Source: PR03 sp964353555 (GTDB taxonomy: Bacteria; Myxococcota_A; UBA9160; PR03). Taken from it: DNA of 64,000 nucleotides. Where the stretch lies: contig CAYGWM010000001.1 of the NCBI GenBank assembly GCA_964353555.1, positions 102,674 to 166,673 on the forward strand, read 5' to 3'. Below, one piece after another: positions 8,588 to 16,929 of the stretch; the stretch's first letter is position 1; each line of letters starts with the position of its first letter. The notes under the pieces are model-generated. The model saw only the letters and a list, made by a program, of their open reading frames with translations, did no database searches and was not told the origin of the DNA. Both the position numbers and the translations under genes were made by a program.

Positions 8588-9084
8588 TCACTTCGCCGCC
8601 GGGCAGCACTCCGCGAGATAGGCCGCGAGGTCGTCGATGCTGCCGGCGAGGTGCGGCATCGCCGGCATCGCCTGCGACTTGCGCTTCGGCTGGTAGCCGG
8701 GCGGATAGGCGGCGTGCACGACGCGTGCTTCGAGCAGTTCNNNNNNNNNNNNNNNNNNNNNNNNNNNNNNNNNNNNNNNNNNNNNNNNNNNNNNNNNNNN
8801 NNNNNNNNNNNNNNNNNNNNNNNNNNNNNNNNNNNNNNNNTCGGCTGGTAGCCGGGCGGATAGGCGGCGTGCACGACGCGTGCTTCGAGCAGTTCACGCG
8901 ATGCGCCGGCGATCGGCGGACCGAGCGCGTCCAGCGTCGGCTTCGCATTGTGGCAGGCGATGCACACCGTGAAGTAGACCGTCTTTCCGCGCTCCGCCGC
9001 TTCGGAGAGCTTCGGCCCGCTCGGCGAACAGCCCGCCGTCGCTAACCAGAGGCCCAGCACCGCAAAGCATCCGATCCAGCGCAT
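8588..9084 (-). CDS. Class I cytochrome c lipoprotein, interrupted by an artefactual gap
   Basis: The start ATG at 9084 opens a lipoprotein signal ending LWLATAGC (Cys19), followed by the haem motif CIACH at residues 41-45. The frame then enters the N gap. The 55 bases at 8686-8740 and 8841-8895 are identical. Removing the N run and one copy joins the frame perfectly into a 113-residue protein. Its C-terminal part reads QAMPAMPHLAGSIDDLAAYL, which supplies the Met haem ligand and the last helix of a class I cytochrome c. It probably sits on the periplasmic face and transfers electrons, possibly for the convergent PuuD-like membrane protein. As deposited, the gene appears broken; I judge it intact. 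Confidence 0.85.
8686..8895. other. Removable scaffold gap: 55-bp duplication flanking 100 N
   Basis: Bases 8686-8740, immediately left of the N run, are repeated exactly at 8841-8895, immediately right of it. A 55-base terminal overlap equals a common assembler k-mer size. The two contigs therefore simply abut and the N run (8741-8840) does not represent missing sequence. Confidence 0.9.
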
Positions 9085-9113
9085 CACCGCTCCCGACAGA
9101 GCCCAGATCGAGA

Positions 9114-10079
9114 CTAGCGTCGGCTTGCGGCGAATCGCCAAGCCGATTCGACGATGCCGCGGATGTCCGCGAGCGCGGGCCGCCAGCCGAGTTCGCGCTC
9201 GATGCGCGCGGAGCTGGCGACGAGACGGGCCGGATCTCCTGGCCGCCGCGCATCGATGCGCACCGGGATCGCGTGACCCGTCACGGCGCGGGCCGCGGCG
9301 ATCACCTCCAGCACCGTCGTGCCTTCGCCGCCACAGCCTAGGTTGTAGGCACGGCTGCCGGCGTCGCAGGCTTCGATCGCGAGCACGTGGGCGCGCGCCA
9401 GGTCGATGACGTGGATGTAGTCGCGGATGCAGGTGCCGTCGCGGGTGTCGTAGTCGTCGCCGAAGATGCTGATCTCCGGGCGCGTTCCGGCCGCGACCTG
9501 CAACACCAGCGGAATCAGGTGCGTCTCCGGATCGTGTCGCTCGCCCGCACGCTCGCTGGCGCCGGCCGCGTTGAAATAGCGCAGGCTCACCGAGTGCAAT
9601 CCATACGCCTGGTCGTACCAGCGCAGCGCGCGTTCGAAAGCGAGCTTGGTCTCGCCGTACGGATTGATCGGGTCGGTCGGCTCCGACTCTTCGATCGGCA
9701 CTTTGCGGGGCTCGCCGTGGATGGCGACCGTCGAAGAGAACACCAGCCGATGGATCTCCAACTCGCGCATCGCGTCGAGCAGTCCGAGCCCGTTGCCGAC
9801 GTTGTTCGCGTAGTACTTGGCGGGATTCACGATCGACTCGCCGACCAGCGAATCGGCCGCCATGTGCACGACCGCTTCGGCGCGGCTGCTGCGCAGCGTC
9901 TCGCGCAGCAGCTGGCCGTCGCCGAGGTCGCCGTGCACGAAGGTCGCGCCGGGCGGCACCGCGTCGCGATGTCCCTTGGCGAGGTTGTCGAAGACGACCA
10001 CTTCGTGGCCGCCGCACAGCAGTTCCTCGGCAACCACGGAGCCGATGTAGCCCGCGCCGCCCGTCACCAGCACTCGCAT
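9114..10079 (-). CDS. galE: UDP-glucose 4-epimerase
   Basis: Extended SDR enzyme of 321 residues that interconverts UDP-glucose and UDP-galactose with bound NAD. The nucleotide-binding motif GGAGYIG is at residues 7-13. The catalytic residues are in SSTVAIHG (Ser115-116/Thr117) and YGETK (Tyr141, Lys145). RYFNAAGA and RDYIHVIDLA are GalE hallmarks. A good Shine-Dalgarno (GGGAGGTGAG) precedes the ATG. The gene is divergent from a CDP-alcohol phosphotransferase with only 26 bp between starts. It probably feeds surface polysaccharide or glycolipid synthesis. Other UDP-sugar specificities cannot be excluded. Confidence 0.93.
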   Translation of the reverse strand: MRVLVTGGAGYIGSVVAEELLCGGHEVVVFDNLAKGHRDAVPPGATFVHGDLGDGQLLRETLRSSRAEAVVHMAADSLVGESIVNPAKYYANNVGNGLGLLDAMRELEIHRLVFSSTVAIHGEPRKVPIEESEPTDPINPYGETKLAFERALRWYDQAYGLHSVSLRYFNAAGASERAGERHDPETHLIPLVLQVAAGTRPEISIFGDDYDTRDGTCIRDYIHVIDLARAHVLAIEACDAGSRAYNLGCGGEGTTVLEVIAAARAVTGHAIPVRIDARRPGDPARLVASSARIERELGWRPALADIRGIVESAWRFAASRR

Positions 10080-10105
10080 CGCATCTCACCTCCCAGGGCG
10101 CGCCG

Positions 10106-10690
10106 ATGGTATCGTGGCCGATCGTGACGTCGCAGGGGCAAAGCGCAGTCGTGGCGAGTCGCTGGTGCACGCGTGCGAACGCGCTTTCGCTGCTGCGCCT
10201 CGTCCTCGCGCCGCTGCTGGCCGCCGCAATCTTCGCGGGGCGCGCCGAGGTCGCGACCGCACTCTTCGCGATCGCCGTCGCGACCGACTTCGCCGATGGC
10301 GCCGTGGCGCGCCGCTACGGTGAGTCGTCGCCGCTCGGCGGCCTGCTCGACCACGCGATCGACGCGACGTTCTGCGTGCTCGGGCTTTGCGCGCATGCCG
10401 CCGCCGGCGTCGTGCCGTGGGCGCTGCCGGCGCTCGTCGCGGCGGCGTTCGCGCAGTACGTGTTCGATTCGAAGAGTCTCGCGGGCCGTCCGCTGCGCGC
10501 GAGTCGGCTCGGTCGCTGGAACGGCATCGCGTACTTCGTCGCGGTCGCGGTGCCGATCGTGCGCGACACACTCGGTTGGTCGTGGCCGGGCGCGACACTC
10601 GTCTGGTGGCTCGCCGCCGCGCTGGTCGTCTCGACGGGGATCTCGATGCTGGATCGCGCGCTCGCGCTGGCGCGTCAGACTCGAGCCTGA
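10106..10690 (+). CDS. CDP-alcohol phosphatidyltransferase family membrane enzyme
   Basis: A 194-residue integral membrane protein with the complete CDP-alcohol phosphotransferase signature. D61 and D64-G65, A68-R69, G78, D82 and D86 occur in DFADGAVARRYG...GGLLDHAID. It would move a phosphoalcohol between CDP and an acceptor, as PgsA or Pss do in phospholipid synthesis. The acceptor is not evident. Five or more hydrophobic helices surround the motif. The 3' end overlaps the convergent flippase-like gene by 16 bp. The start at ATG 10106 is only 26 bp from galE, so a shared divergent promoter region must be very compact. Confidence 0.85.
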   Translation: MVSWPIVTSQGQSAVVASRWCTRANALSLLRLVLAPLLAAAIFAGRAEVATALFAIAVATDFADGAVARRYGESSPLGGLLDHAIDATFCVLGLCAHAAAGVVPWALPALVAAAFAQYVFDSKSLAGRPLRASRLGRWNGIAYFVAVAVPIVRDTLGWSWPGATLVWWLAAALVVSTGISMLDRALALARQTRA

Positions 10691-11649
10691 GCGAACAACT
10701 CACGGTTTGCGCGGCGCAGGAAGACCAGCCCGATTGCTGCGTTGAAGAAGATGAAGAAGTTGTGCATCACGAGTCCGAACGCCGCCATCTCGGCGGGATG
10801 ATCGGGGAACAGCGCCACCCACATCGTGATCGCGACCGCGCGCATCGGACCCGGTGTCGCGGCGCCAAAGAAGATCAGCGGCAACACGCCGAGCATCTCG
10901 ACGAAACTCGACTCGATCCCGAAGAGCCCGAGCGCGCGCGAGTAGACGAACGCGGCGGTGAGCAGCGCCGGCGATCGCAGCGCGATGACACCGGCGTATT
11001 GCCATGGCTTCGCGAGCCGGAACGAACGCAGCATGTCGCGTTCGCGCAGCTTCGATCCCGGCGCGAGTACACCGCGGAAATACAGCACCCAGACCACAAA
11101 GACCGCGAGCGCGACGAGCGCCACCCATGGCAGCACGCGGAACGCGTCGGGAACGCGGTCCCAGCGCAGCATCGCACCCACGCACGCCCAGCTGAGCAGG
11201 TAGTAGAACTCGCAGAACATCACGAAGAGCATGCTCGAGCCGACCTGCCAGCCCGGCACGCCGTCGCGTCGGTTCAGGTAGTACGCCATCACACCCTTGC
11301 CGACCTGCTCGTTCAGGATCGACAGGATGTAGGTGCTCGCGCGCACCGGCAGGATGTCGCGGTACGGAACGCGCGTGTTGAACCAGTTCACGACGCGCCA
11401 GACCACCAGCGAGTCGACCAGGAAGAACAGCAGCGAGTACGGAATCATCAGCGCGAGCCAGCTCCACCAATCGACCTTCTCGAAGACCTGCGCGAGGTAG
11501 GGCAGCAGCGAGGATCCCTGCCGCCGCGCGGCGCCGTCGATGCGCGTGTAGAGGAACGCGAAGCACGCCAGCGTGATGATCCACGGCAGCAGCTTCGCGA
11601 TCGGCGACGACTGGGGTCGAGGCGCGTTGGCAGCGGGCGCGTCACTCAA
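10675..11649 (-). CDS. Flippase-like polytopic membrane protein (LPG synthase TM-region type)
   Basis: A 324-residue membrane protein with about eight hydrophobic segments, including LLPWIITLACFAFLYTRI, WLALMIPYSLLFFLVDSLVV and WVALVALAVFVVWVLYF. It resembles the lysylphosphatidylglycerol-synthetase transmembrane/flippase family. The cytoplasmic aminoacyl-transferase domain of MprF is absent. A lipid- or glycolipid-related transport role is likely but unproven. Its start overlaps the stop of the upstream epimerase-like gene by 4 nt, so these two are cotranscribed. A small cytoplasmic N-terminal tail (about 20 residues) precedes the first helix. Confidence 0.7.
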   Translation of the reverse strand: MSDAPAANAPRPQSSPIAKLLPWIITLACFAFLYTRIDGAARRQGSSLLPYLAQVFEKVDWWSWLALMIPYSLLFFLVDSLVVWRVVNWFNTRVPYRDILPVRASTYILSILNEQVGKGVMAYYLNRRDGVPGWQVGSSMLFVMFCEFYYLLSWACVGAMLRWDRVPDAFRVLPWVALVALAVFVVWVLYFRGVLAPGSKLRERDMLRSFRLAKPWQYAGVIALRSPALLTAAFVYSRALGLFGIESSFVEMLGVLPLIFFGAATPGPMRAVAITMWVALFPDHPAEMAAFGLVMHNFFIFFNAAIGLVFLRRANRELFAQARV

Positions 11650-12593
11650 GCCGAGTCTCCTTCGGCGTTGCCGCCGCCGCTCGCAACGACGCGCCGCAGC
11701 GTGTCGTCGAGCGGTGTGAGCGTGATGCCGAGCGCGTCGCAGGCGGCTTTCGGATCGACGCGGTCGTCGTGTTCGAGCACGTCGAGCATCGCCGTCGTGA
11801 TCGGCGGACTCGTGGTGATGCGCTCCGCCAGCGCCGCGAAGCTGCGGACCAGCGGGAGTGGGATCGAGACGAAGCGCGGCGTGTTGCCGAGCAGCAATGC
11901 GGCGCGCCGGACGAGTTCGCGACGCGTGAGCGACTCGGGTCCCGCGACGTCGAGCACGCGGCCGGCGAGAAGCGGTCGCTCGAGCGCGGCGGCGATACAG
12001 GCGACCACGTCGCGCGCGTCGATCGGCTGTTCGAGCGACGCGCCACCGCGCACCAGTGGAACCACGCTCTTGTGCGCCCGCGCGCGCAGCGCCCAGGTCG
12101 CCGGGTCGTCGCCGCCGAGCACCATCGGCAGACGCAATACGGTGGTGGCGAGCGGCGCTTTGAGCAGGATCGCTTCGGCGCGCGCCTTCGAGGCGAGGCA
12201 GGCGTTCCCGGAGTTCAGATCGGCGCCGACGATGCTCAGGTATACGATGCGGCGCAGCGAGCCGTGCGTTGCGGCGGTCGCGAGCGCGCGCGCGGTGCCT
12301 TCATGTGCATCGGCGTAGCGCTGCGTCGGCGTTTCCTTCAGCACGCCGACCAGGTGCACCGCGGCGTCGCATCCCTCGGCGGCGCGCGCGAGGCCGGGCG
12401 CGTCCGACCAATCGACGATCGCCAGCTCGGGCGGCGATGCGAGCGATCGCAGCGTCGCGGCGGCTCGCTCCGATCGCACCAGCGCACGCACCTTCGCGCC
12501 CGATGCGTGCAGATGCTGGATCAGCGCACGCCCGAGACTCCCGTTGGCGCCGGTCACGAGCACGCGCCCGGCAAATGCGTGGGTTGCGACCAT
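11646..12593 (-). CDS. NAD(P)-binding atypical SDR (NDUFA9 / epimerase-like)
   Basis: A 315-residue Rossmann protein with TGANGSLGRALIQHL near residue 14 and the later VHLVGVLKE and RIVYLSIVGAD strands. It lacks the usual catalytic YxxxK at the normal place, as atypical SDRs of the NDUFA9/NmrA type do. The substrate is unknown; many relatives act on quinones, steroids or serve as redox sensors. It is the first gene of a two-gene unit with the flippase-like protein (overlap ATGA). A family B repeat lies between this gene and the divergent macrodomain gene. Confidence 0.75.
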   Translation of the reverse strand: MVATHAFAGRVLVTGANGSLGRALIQHLHASGAKVRALVRSERAAATLRSLASPPELAIVDWSDAPGLARAAEGCDAAVHLVGVLKETPTQRYADAHEGTARALATAATHGSLRRIVYLSIVGADLNSGNACLASKARAEAILLKAPLATTVLRLPMVLGGDDPATWALRARAHKSVVPLVRGGASLEQPIDARDVVACIAAALERPLLAGRVLDVAGPESLTRRELVRRAALLLGNTPRFVSIPLPLVRSFAALAERITTSPPITTAMLDVLEHDDRVDPKAACDALGITLTPLDDTLRRVVASGGGNAEGDSA

Positions 12594-12653
12594 CGCCGCC
12601 GAGCCTAGCCCGGACCCTTCCTGAAATGCCTGCTTCCGACGATTCCGCGCAAC

Positions 12654-12687
12654 AACCTGACAGAAAATAACCTGACGCCCGGCACCG
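12654..12687 (+). repeat. Dispersed repeat B, copy 1
   Basis: Two AACCTGAC units separated by AGAAAAT, ending GCCCGGCACCG. The same arrangement recurs at 45106-45142 and, as AACTTGAC, in both arms of the inverted repeat at 58514-58627. This copy sits in the 121-bp region between divergent genes. Confidence 0.8.
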
Positions 12688-12714
12688 GATTCGCGGGTTG
12701 CCTAGCGTCGCGGG

Positions 12715-13254
12715 GTGAGCGGAGTCATCGAGCGGATCGCGGTCGTGACGGCAGACATCACCACGCTCGCGGTCGATGCGATCGTGAACGCGGCGAACGA
12801 GTCGCTGCTCGGGGGCGGCGGTGTGGATGGTGCGATCCACCGCGCGGCGGGTCCAAAGCTGCTTGAGGAATGCCGCGAGATCGGCGGCTGCCCGACCGGT
12901 GAGGCGCGCATCAGCGGCGGTTACGACCTGGCGGCGCGCTACGTGATCCACACGGTGGGACCCGTGTGGAGCGGCGGAACGGCCGGAGAGTCGCACCTGC
13001 TCGGTGCTTGCTACAGCGAGTCGATGCGGCTCGCGAAGCAGAACGCGATCGAGACGATCGCGTTTCCGGCGATCAGCACCGGCGTCTACGGCTACCCGAT
13101 CGAAGCGGCGACGGTGGTCGCGGTGCGCTCGGTGGCGGCCTTCCTGGTCGCGCACGAGGCGCCGCGCGTCGTCACGTTCTGCTGCTTCTCGGCGCGCGAT
13201 GCGGAGATCTACGCGCGCGTGCTCGCGTCCTTCAGCTCGCCGGCAACGGGCTGA
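12715..13254 (+). CDS. Macrodomain protein (O-acetyl-ADP-ribose deacetylase type)
   Basis: A 179-residue single macrodomain that binds ADP-ribose and can hydrolyse O-acetyl-ADP-ribose or ADP-ribosyl esters. Typical motifs are IVNAANESLLGGGGVDGAIH in the first binding loop, CPTGEARISGGYDL, VIHTVGPVW and the phosphate-binding AFPAISTGVYGYP. The start is GTG. This is the YmdB/MacroD branch. No ADP-ribosyltransferase or NAD-consuming partner is nearby, so general nucleotide metabolism is the likelier role. The 3' end overlaps the convergent terC gene by 46 bp. Confidence 0.92.
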   Translation: MSGVIERIAVVTADITTLAVDAIVNAANESLLGGGGVDGAIHRAAGPKLLEECREIGGCPTGEARISGGYDLAARYVIHTVGPVWSGGTAGESHLLGACYSESMRLAKQNAIETIAFPAISTGVYGYPIEAATVVAVRSVAAFLVAHEAPRVVTFCCFSARDAEIYARVLASFSSPATG

Positions 13255-14183
13255 GCCGCTTTCGGGAACAGCAGCGAACCCGCGATGCCGATCGCGATCA
13301 GCATCGCGATCACGCCGAGCGATGCGGTGATCGGCACCTTGTAGAAGTCGACGATCAGCATCTTGGTCCCGACGAAGGCGAGCACGCCGGCCAGCGCCGG
13401 CTTCAGCAGATGGAATTTCCCGATCACGCCGGCCAGCACGAAGAAGAGCGAGCGCAGACCCAGGATCGCGAAGATGTTCGAGGTGTAGACGATGAAGGGA
13501 TCCCTGGTGACGGCGAAGATCGCCGGGATCGAGTCGACCGCGAACACGAGGTCAGTCCACTCGATCAGCACGAGCACCATCAGCAGCGGCGTGGCGTAGC
13601 GCTTGCCGTGGCGGATCGTCGTGAAGCGGCTGCCGTCATAGTCGGGAACCGACCGGATCATGCGCTTCATCAAGCGGTAGACGGGGTTCTTCTCCGGTTC
13701 GAGACCCTCGTCCTTCAGCAGGAAGAGCTTCACCGCGGTGAAGATGAGGATCGCGCCGAAGATGTACATCACCCAATGGAATTGCTGGATCAGCGCGGCG
13801 CCGGCGAAGATGAAGCCAGCGCGCATCACGAGTGCGCCGAGGATTCCCCAGAAGAGCACGCGGTGCTGGTAGGCGGCGGGTACCGCGAAGTACGCGAAGA
13901 TCGCGTAGATCACGAAGATGTTGTCGACCGCGAGCGCCTTCTCGATCAGATAGCCGGTCAGGAACTCGAGGCCGCGTTCGGGGCCGAACCAGTGGACGAC
14001 CAGCGCGTTGAAGGCGAGCGCGAGTCCGATCCAGATCGCGCTCCAGACCGACGCCTCCTTCACCGACACTTCGTGCGCGTTGCGGTGGAAGACGCCGAGA
14101 TCGAGCGCGAGCAGCGCGATCACGAATCCGGTGAATCCGAGCCAGAGGGCGGGTGTCCCGACAGACTCGATTTCCATCATCAC
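13209..14183 (-). CDS. TerC/Alx family membrane protein
   Basis: A 324-residue polytopic protein with about nine helices. The two internally similar acidic motifs of TerC proteins are EKALAVDNIFVI and EWTDLVFAVDSIPAI, whose Asp/Glu residues are thought to bind Mn2+ or Ca2+. Related proteins export Mn2+ or support metallation of exported proteins, and some confer tellurite resistance. The start is GTG at 14183, with ATGs 3 and 6 nt downstream. I found no clear yybP-ykoY Mn riboswitch upstream. It neighbours a TerB-like gene on the same strand, 75 bp upstream. Confidence 0.9.
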   Translation of the reverse strand: MMMEIESVGTPALWLGFTGFVIALLALDLGVFHRNAHEVSVKEASVWSAIWIGLALAFNALVVHWFGPERGLEFLTGYLIEKALAVDNIFVIYAIFAYFAVPAAYQHRVLFWGILGALVMRAGFIFAGAALIQQFHWVMYIFGAILIFTAVKLFLLKDEGLEPEKNPVYRLMKRMIRSVPDYDGSRFTTIRHGKRYATPLLMVLVLIEWTDLVFAVDSIPAIFAVTRDPFIVYTSNIFAILGLRSLFFVLAGVIGKFHLLKPALAGVLAFVGTKMLIVDFYKVPITASLGVIAMLIAIGIAGSLLFPKAAQPVAGELKDASTRA

Positions 14184-14258
14184 ATTGTATCGAAACCTGC
14201 ACTCCGCGGTCCAATAGATAAATCGCGGATCTCGAATTTGAAAAGACGATGGGTTCGA

Positions 14259-14831
14259 TCAGCTTCGAAAAGCATTCGCCAGCTCCGTCAGCACGGCTAC
14301 TTCCTCGCGCGAGACGCTCGCGATGCCGAGCAAGCCGCCCGTCGCCTGCGCGACGGCGCGAGCGCGGCCGAGGATGCATTCCTCGAGTTCCCGGCGCTGC
14401 TCTGTCGACAGCTCGCCGAGCAACGCCGCGATGTACGCGCGCCACGCCTCCATCAGCTCTGCCGGCGGTTGCCGCTTCGTCCAGGTCTCGAGCAGCGCGT
14501 AGCCGGGAGAACCCGGCGCGATCCCGCTGCCTTCGGCGCCCTTCATCACCGCGTCGTGCTCGCGTGGCTCCATCTTCCCGTCTGCCCATGCCACCAGCGC
14601 GAGCGGTGCGAGCGCGAGCGCCTCGACGGTGTCGATGCGAATGCCGAGTTCGAGCAAGCGGTCGAGCAGCGCTTCGTCGCGCAGGCCGAGCTCGCTCCCG
14701 AGTGCCTTGCGCGCCGCCTCGCGTTCGCGCTCGGCCTTCATCCGTTCGCGCAGCCGCTCGTTTTCCTTGCTGAAGAAGGCTTCCTCCAGCGCTACGCGGC
14801 GAGCCTCGAGAACGTTGTCCGCCATCAGCAT
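14259..14831 (-). CDS. TerB-like helical protein
   Basis: A 190-residue soluble protein. The first about 65 residues are a charged coiled-coil-like helix (KENERLRERMKAERERE). The central part LAPLALVAWADGKMEPRE matches the TerB/DjlA-type helical domain, where an aspartate follows the WA motif. Function is unknown; TerB-like domains bind metals and join membrane complexes. It lies 25 nt downstream of the sufT-like gene and 75 bp upstream of terC, all on the minus strand. It may be the last gene of the SUF operon or the first of a ter pair. Confidence 0.6.
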   Translation of the reverse strand: MLMADNVLEARRVALEEAFFSKENERLRERMKAEREREAARKALGSELGLRDEALLDRLLELGIRIDTVEALALAPLALVAWADGKMEPREHDAVMKGAEGSGIAPGSPGYALLETWTKRQPPAELMEAWRAYIAALLGELSTEQRRELEECILGRARAVAQATGGLLGIASVSREEVAVLTELANAFRS

Positions 14832-14856
14832 GAACTCCCGTGCAGGTGCAGCGCTG

Positions 14857-15183
14857 TCACATCATCCCGAGTTCGAGCTTCGCCGCCTCCGACATCATAC
14901 TCGGTTCCCAGGGCGGTTCCCAGACGAGATCGACGGTCGAGGCCGTGACGTCCTTGACCTGCGCGACCTTCGCTTCCACTTCCGGCGGCAGCGAGCCCGC
15001 GACCGGACACATCGGCGAGGTGAGCGTCATTCGCACTTCGACGCTGCGGTCGTCGCGCACGTCGACGTTGTAGATCAGGCCCAGCTCGTAGATGTTGACG
15101 GGGATCTCGGGGTCGTAGACGGACTTCAGCGCCTCGACGACGTCCTTCTCGATCTCTTCCCTGGCCCGAACTTCGTCGCTCAC
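14857..15183 (-). CDS. sufT: SUF-associated Fe-S assembly protein, MIP18/DUF59 family
   Basis: A 108-residue protein with the DUF59 core EIEKDVVEALKSVYDPEIP, then NIYELGLIYNV and TSPMCPVAGSLPPEV, which holds the reactive cysteine. It acts in Fe-S cluster maturation or delivery (SufT, PaaD and CIA2/MIP18 relatives). I chose GTG at 15183 because GAGGGA lies about 6 nt upstream and it starts 10 nt after sufU. A longer upstream reading would overlap sufU. Position at the end of the SUF gene string supports the role. The gene symbol is by analogy. Confidence 0.85.
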   Translation of the reverse strand: MSDEVRAREEIEKDVVEALKSVYDPEIPVNIYELGLIYNVDVRDDRSVEVRMTLTSPMCPVAGSLPPEVEAKVAQVKDVTASTVDLVWEPPWEPSMMSEAAKLELGMM

Positions 15184-15193
15184 GGTGCATCCC

Positions 15194-15661
15194 TCACTCG
15201 TCGGTTTCGGTGCTGACCGGTTCGCCGCGTCCCTCGAGCGCCGCGCGCAGCGCGTGCCAGACCAACGTTGCGCACTTGACCCGCGCCGGGAATTCGCGCA
15301 CGCCCGCCAGCACTTCGAGTTTGCCGAGCGCCGCGAGATCGTCGGGATCGGCTTGCGCACCACCCGTCACGAGATCGTGGAAGCGCGTGGCGATTGCATC
15401 GATCTCCGCGCGTGTCTTGCCCTTCGCGATCTGCGTCATCAGCGATGCGGAGGCGGTCGAGATCGCGCAACCCGCACCCTCGAAGCCGGCGGCCTCGACG
15501 GTGTCGCCGGCAACGCGCGCATAGACCTTGATGTGATCGCCGCAGAGCGGGTTGTGTCCCTCCGCGACACAGGTGGCGCCTTCGAGCGGTCCGAAGTTCC
15601 GCGGCTTCTTGTAGTGATCGAGGATCACGGTTTGATAGAGCTCGCGCAGATCGGACGACAT
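15194..15661 (-). CDS. sufU: Fe-S assembly sulfur-transfer protein SufU
   Basis: A 155-residue NifU/IscU-fold protein of the SufU type. It takes persulfide sulfur from SufS, with Zn at the site, and passes it to SufBCD. The opening is LRELYQTVILDHYKKPRNFG. The three cysteines are in NPLCGDHI, GAGCAIS and VKCATLVWHAL. The roughly 20-residue insertion between the second and third cysteines (FHDLVTGGAQADPDDL) is a SufU feature absent in IscU. It shares one base with the sufS stop. Confidence 0.95.
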   Translation of the reverse strand: MSSDLRELYQTVILDHYKKPRNFGPLEGATCVAEGHNPLCGDHIKVYARVAGDTVEAAGFEGAGCAISTASASLMTQIAKGKTRAEIDAIATRFHDLVTGGAQADPDDLAALGKLEVLAGVREFPARVKCATLVWHALRAALEGRGEPVSTETDE

Positions 15662-16929
15662 CAGCCGAATACCTCGACCACGGTACGCAGCCCGCTCGCC
15701 AGCACGTCGATCTCTTCGCGCGTGTTGTAGACGCCGAACGACGCGCGCGCGGTGGCGGCGACGCCGAAGCGCTGCATCACCGGTTGCGCGCAGTGGTGAC
15801 CGGCGCGGACCGCGACGCCTTCGCGATCGAGGATCGTCGCGATGTCGTGCGCGTGCACGCCGTCGACTACGAACGAGAGTACGCCGGCCTTATCGCTCGC
15901 GGTGCCGATGATCCGCAGACCGGGGATCTCGCCGACCACCTCGGTGGCGTACGCGAGCAGGTGCTGCTCGTGGGCGGCGATTCGCTCCAGGCCGATCGCC
16001 TGCACGTAATCGATCGCCGCCGCGAGGCCGACGACGCCCGCGATGTTCGGTGTGCCGGCTTCGAAGCGGGCGGGGATTCCGGCGTAGGTGGTCTTCTCGA
16101 ACGTGACATTCTCGATCATCGCGCCGCCGCCCTGCCAGGGCGGCATCGCCTCGAGAAATTCGCGACGACCCCACAGCGCGCCGATGCCGGACGGCCCGTA
16201 GAGCTTGTGACCGGAGAACGCGTAGAAGTCACAGCCGAGCGCCTGCACGTCGACAGGCATGTGCGGTGCGCCTTGCGCACCGTCGACCAACACCGGCACA
16301 TGCTGGGCGTGCGCCATCTCGACGATCTCGCGCACTGGATTCACGGTGCCGAGCGCGTTCGAGACGTGGGCGATCGCGACGAGCCGCGTGCGCGGGCCGA
16401 TGCGGCTTTCGAGTTCATCGAGAATCACTTCGCCGCGATCGTCGATCGGCGCGACGACGAGTTGCGCGCTGTGCGTTTCGCACGCCATCTGCCACGGCAC
16501 CAGGTTCGAGTGGTGCTCCATCGCGGTGATCAGGATCTCGTCGCCGGCTCCGACGCGCAGGCGGGAAAAACTCGAGGCGACCAGGTTGATCGCTTCGGTC
16601 GTGCCGCGCAGCAAGATCACTTCGTGTGCGTCGCCGGCGTTCAGTAGCCGGCGCACCGCGTTGCGACCATTCTCGTAGGCGCGCGTCGCGCGCTCGGCCA
16701 GGTCGTAGACGGCGCGGTGCACGCCGGCGTAGTCGGTGGCGTAGAAGTGGCTTTCCGCATCGATCACCGCGCGCGGCTTCTGGGTGCTATTGGCGTTGTC
16801 GAGGTAGACGAGCGGCTTGCCGTGCACCTTCTGGTCTAGGATCGGGAAGTCGGCGCGCAGGTGCGCCACCTCGAGATCGGTGAGGCGCTCGGCGCTCAGC
16901 GCGGATCGGGCCGGATGGGCTTTGCTCAT
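15661..16929 (-). CDS. sufS: Cysteine desulfurase SufS
   Basis: PLP-dependent type II cysteine desulfurase of 422 residues that releases sulfur from cysteine as a persulfide for Fe-S assembly. Key parts are YLDNANSTQKP, RGTTEAINLVASSF, ITAMEHHSNLVPWQ, the PLP lysine in FSGHKLYGPSGIGAL, and the active-site Cys in RAGHHCAQPVM. It partners with SufU, encoded next. It overlaps sufD by 4 nt (ATGA type), consistent with translational coupling. Confidence 0.97.
   Translation of the reverse strand: MSKAHPARSALSAERLTDLEVAHLRADFPILDQKVHGKPLVYLDNANSTQKPRAVIDAESHFYATDYAGVHRAVYDLAERATRAYENGRNAVRRLLNAGDAHEVILLRGTTEAINLVASSFSRLRVGAGDEILITAMEHHSNLVPWQMACETHSAQLVVAPIDDRGEVILDELESRIGPRTRLVAIAHVSNALGTVNPVREIVEMAHAQHVPVLVDGAQGAPHMPVDVQALGCDFYAFSGHKLYGPSGIGALWGRREFLEAMPPWQGGGAMIENVTFEKTTYAGIPARFEAGTPNIAGVVGLAAAIDYVQAIGLERIAAHEQHLLAYATEVVGEIPGLRIIGTASDKAGVLSFVVDGVHAHDIATILDREGVAVRAGHHCAQPVMQRFGVAATARASFGVYNTREEIDVLASGLRTVVEVFG

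Noticed and set aside
14184..14258. Possible Mn (yybP-ykoY) riboswitch before terC
   Set aside because: The 75-bp leader lacks the conserved internal loops of that riboswitch and is too short to hold it.
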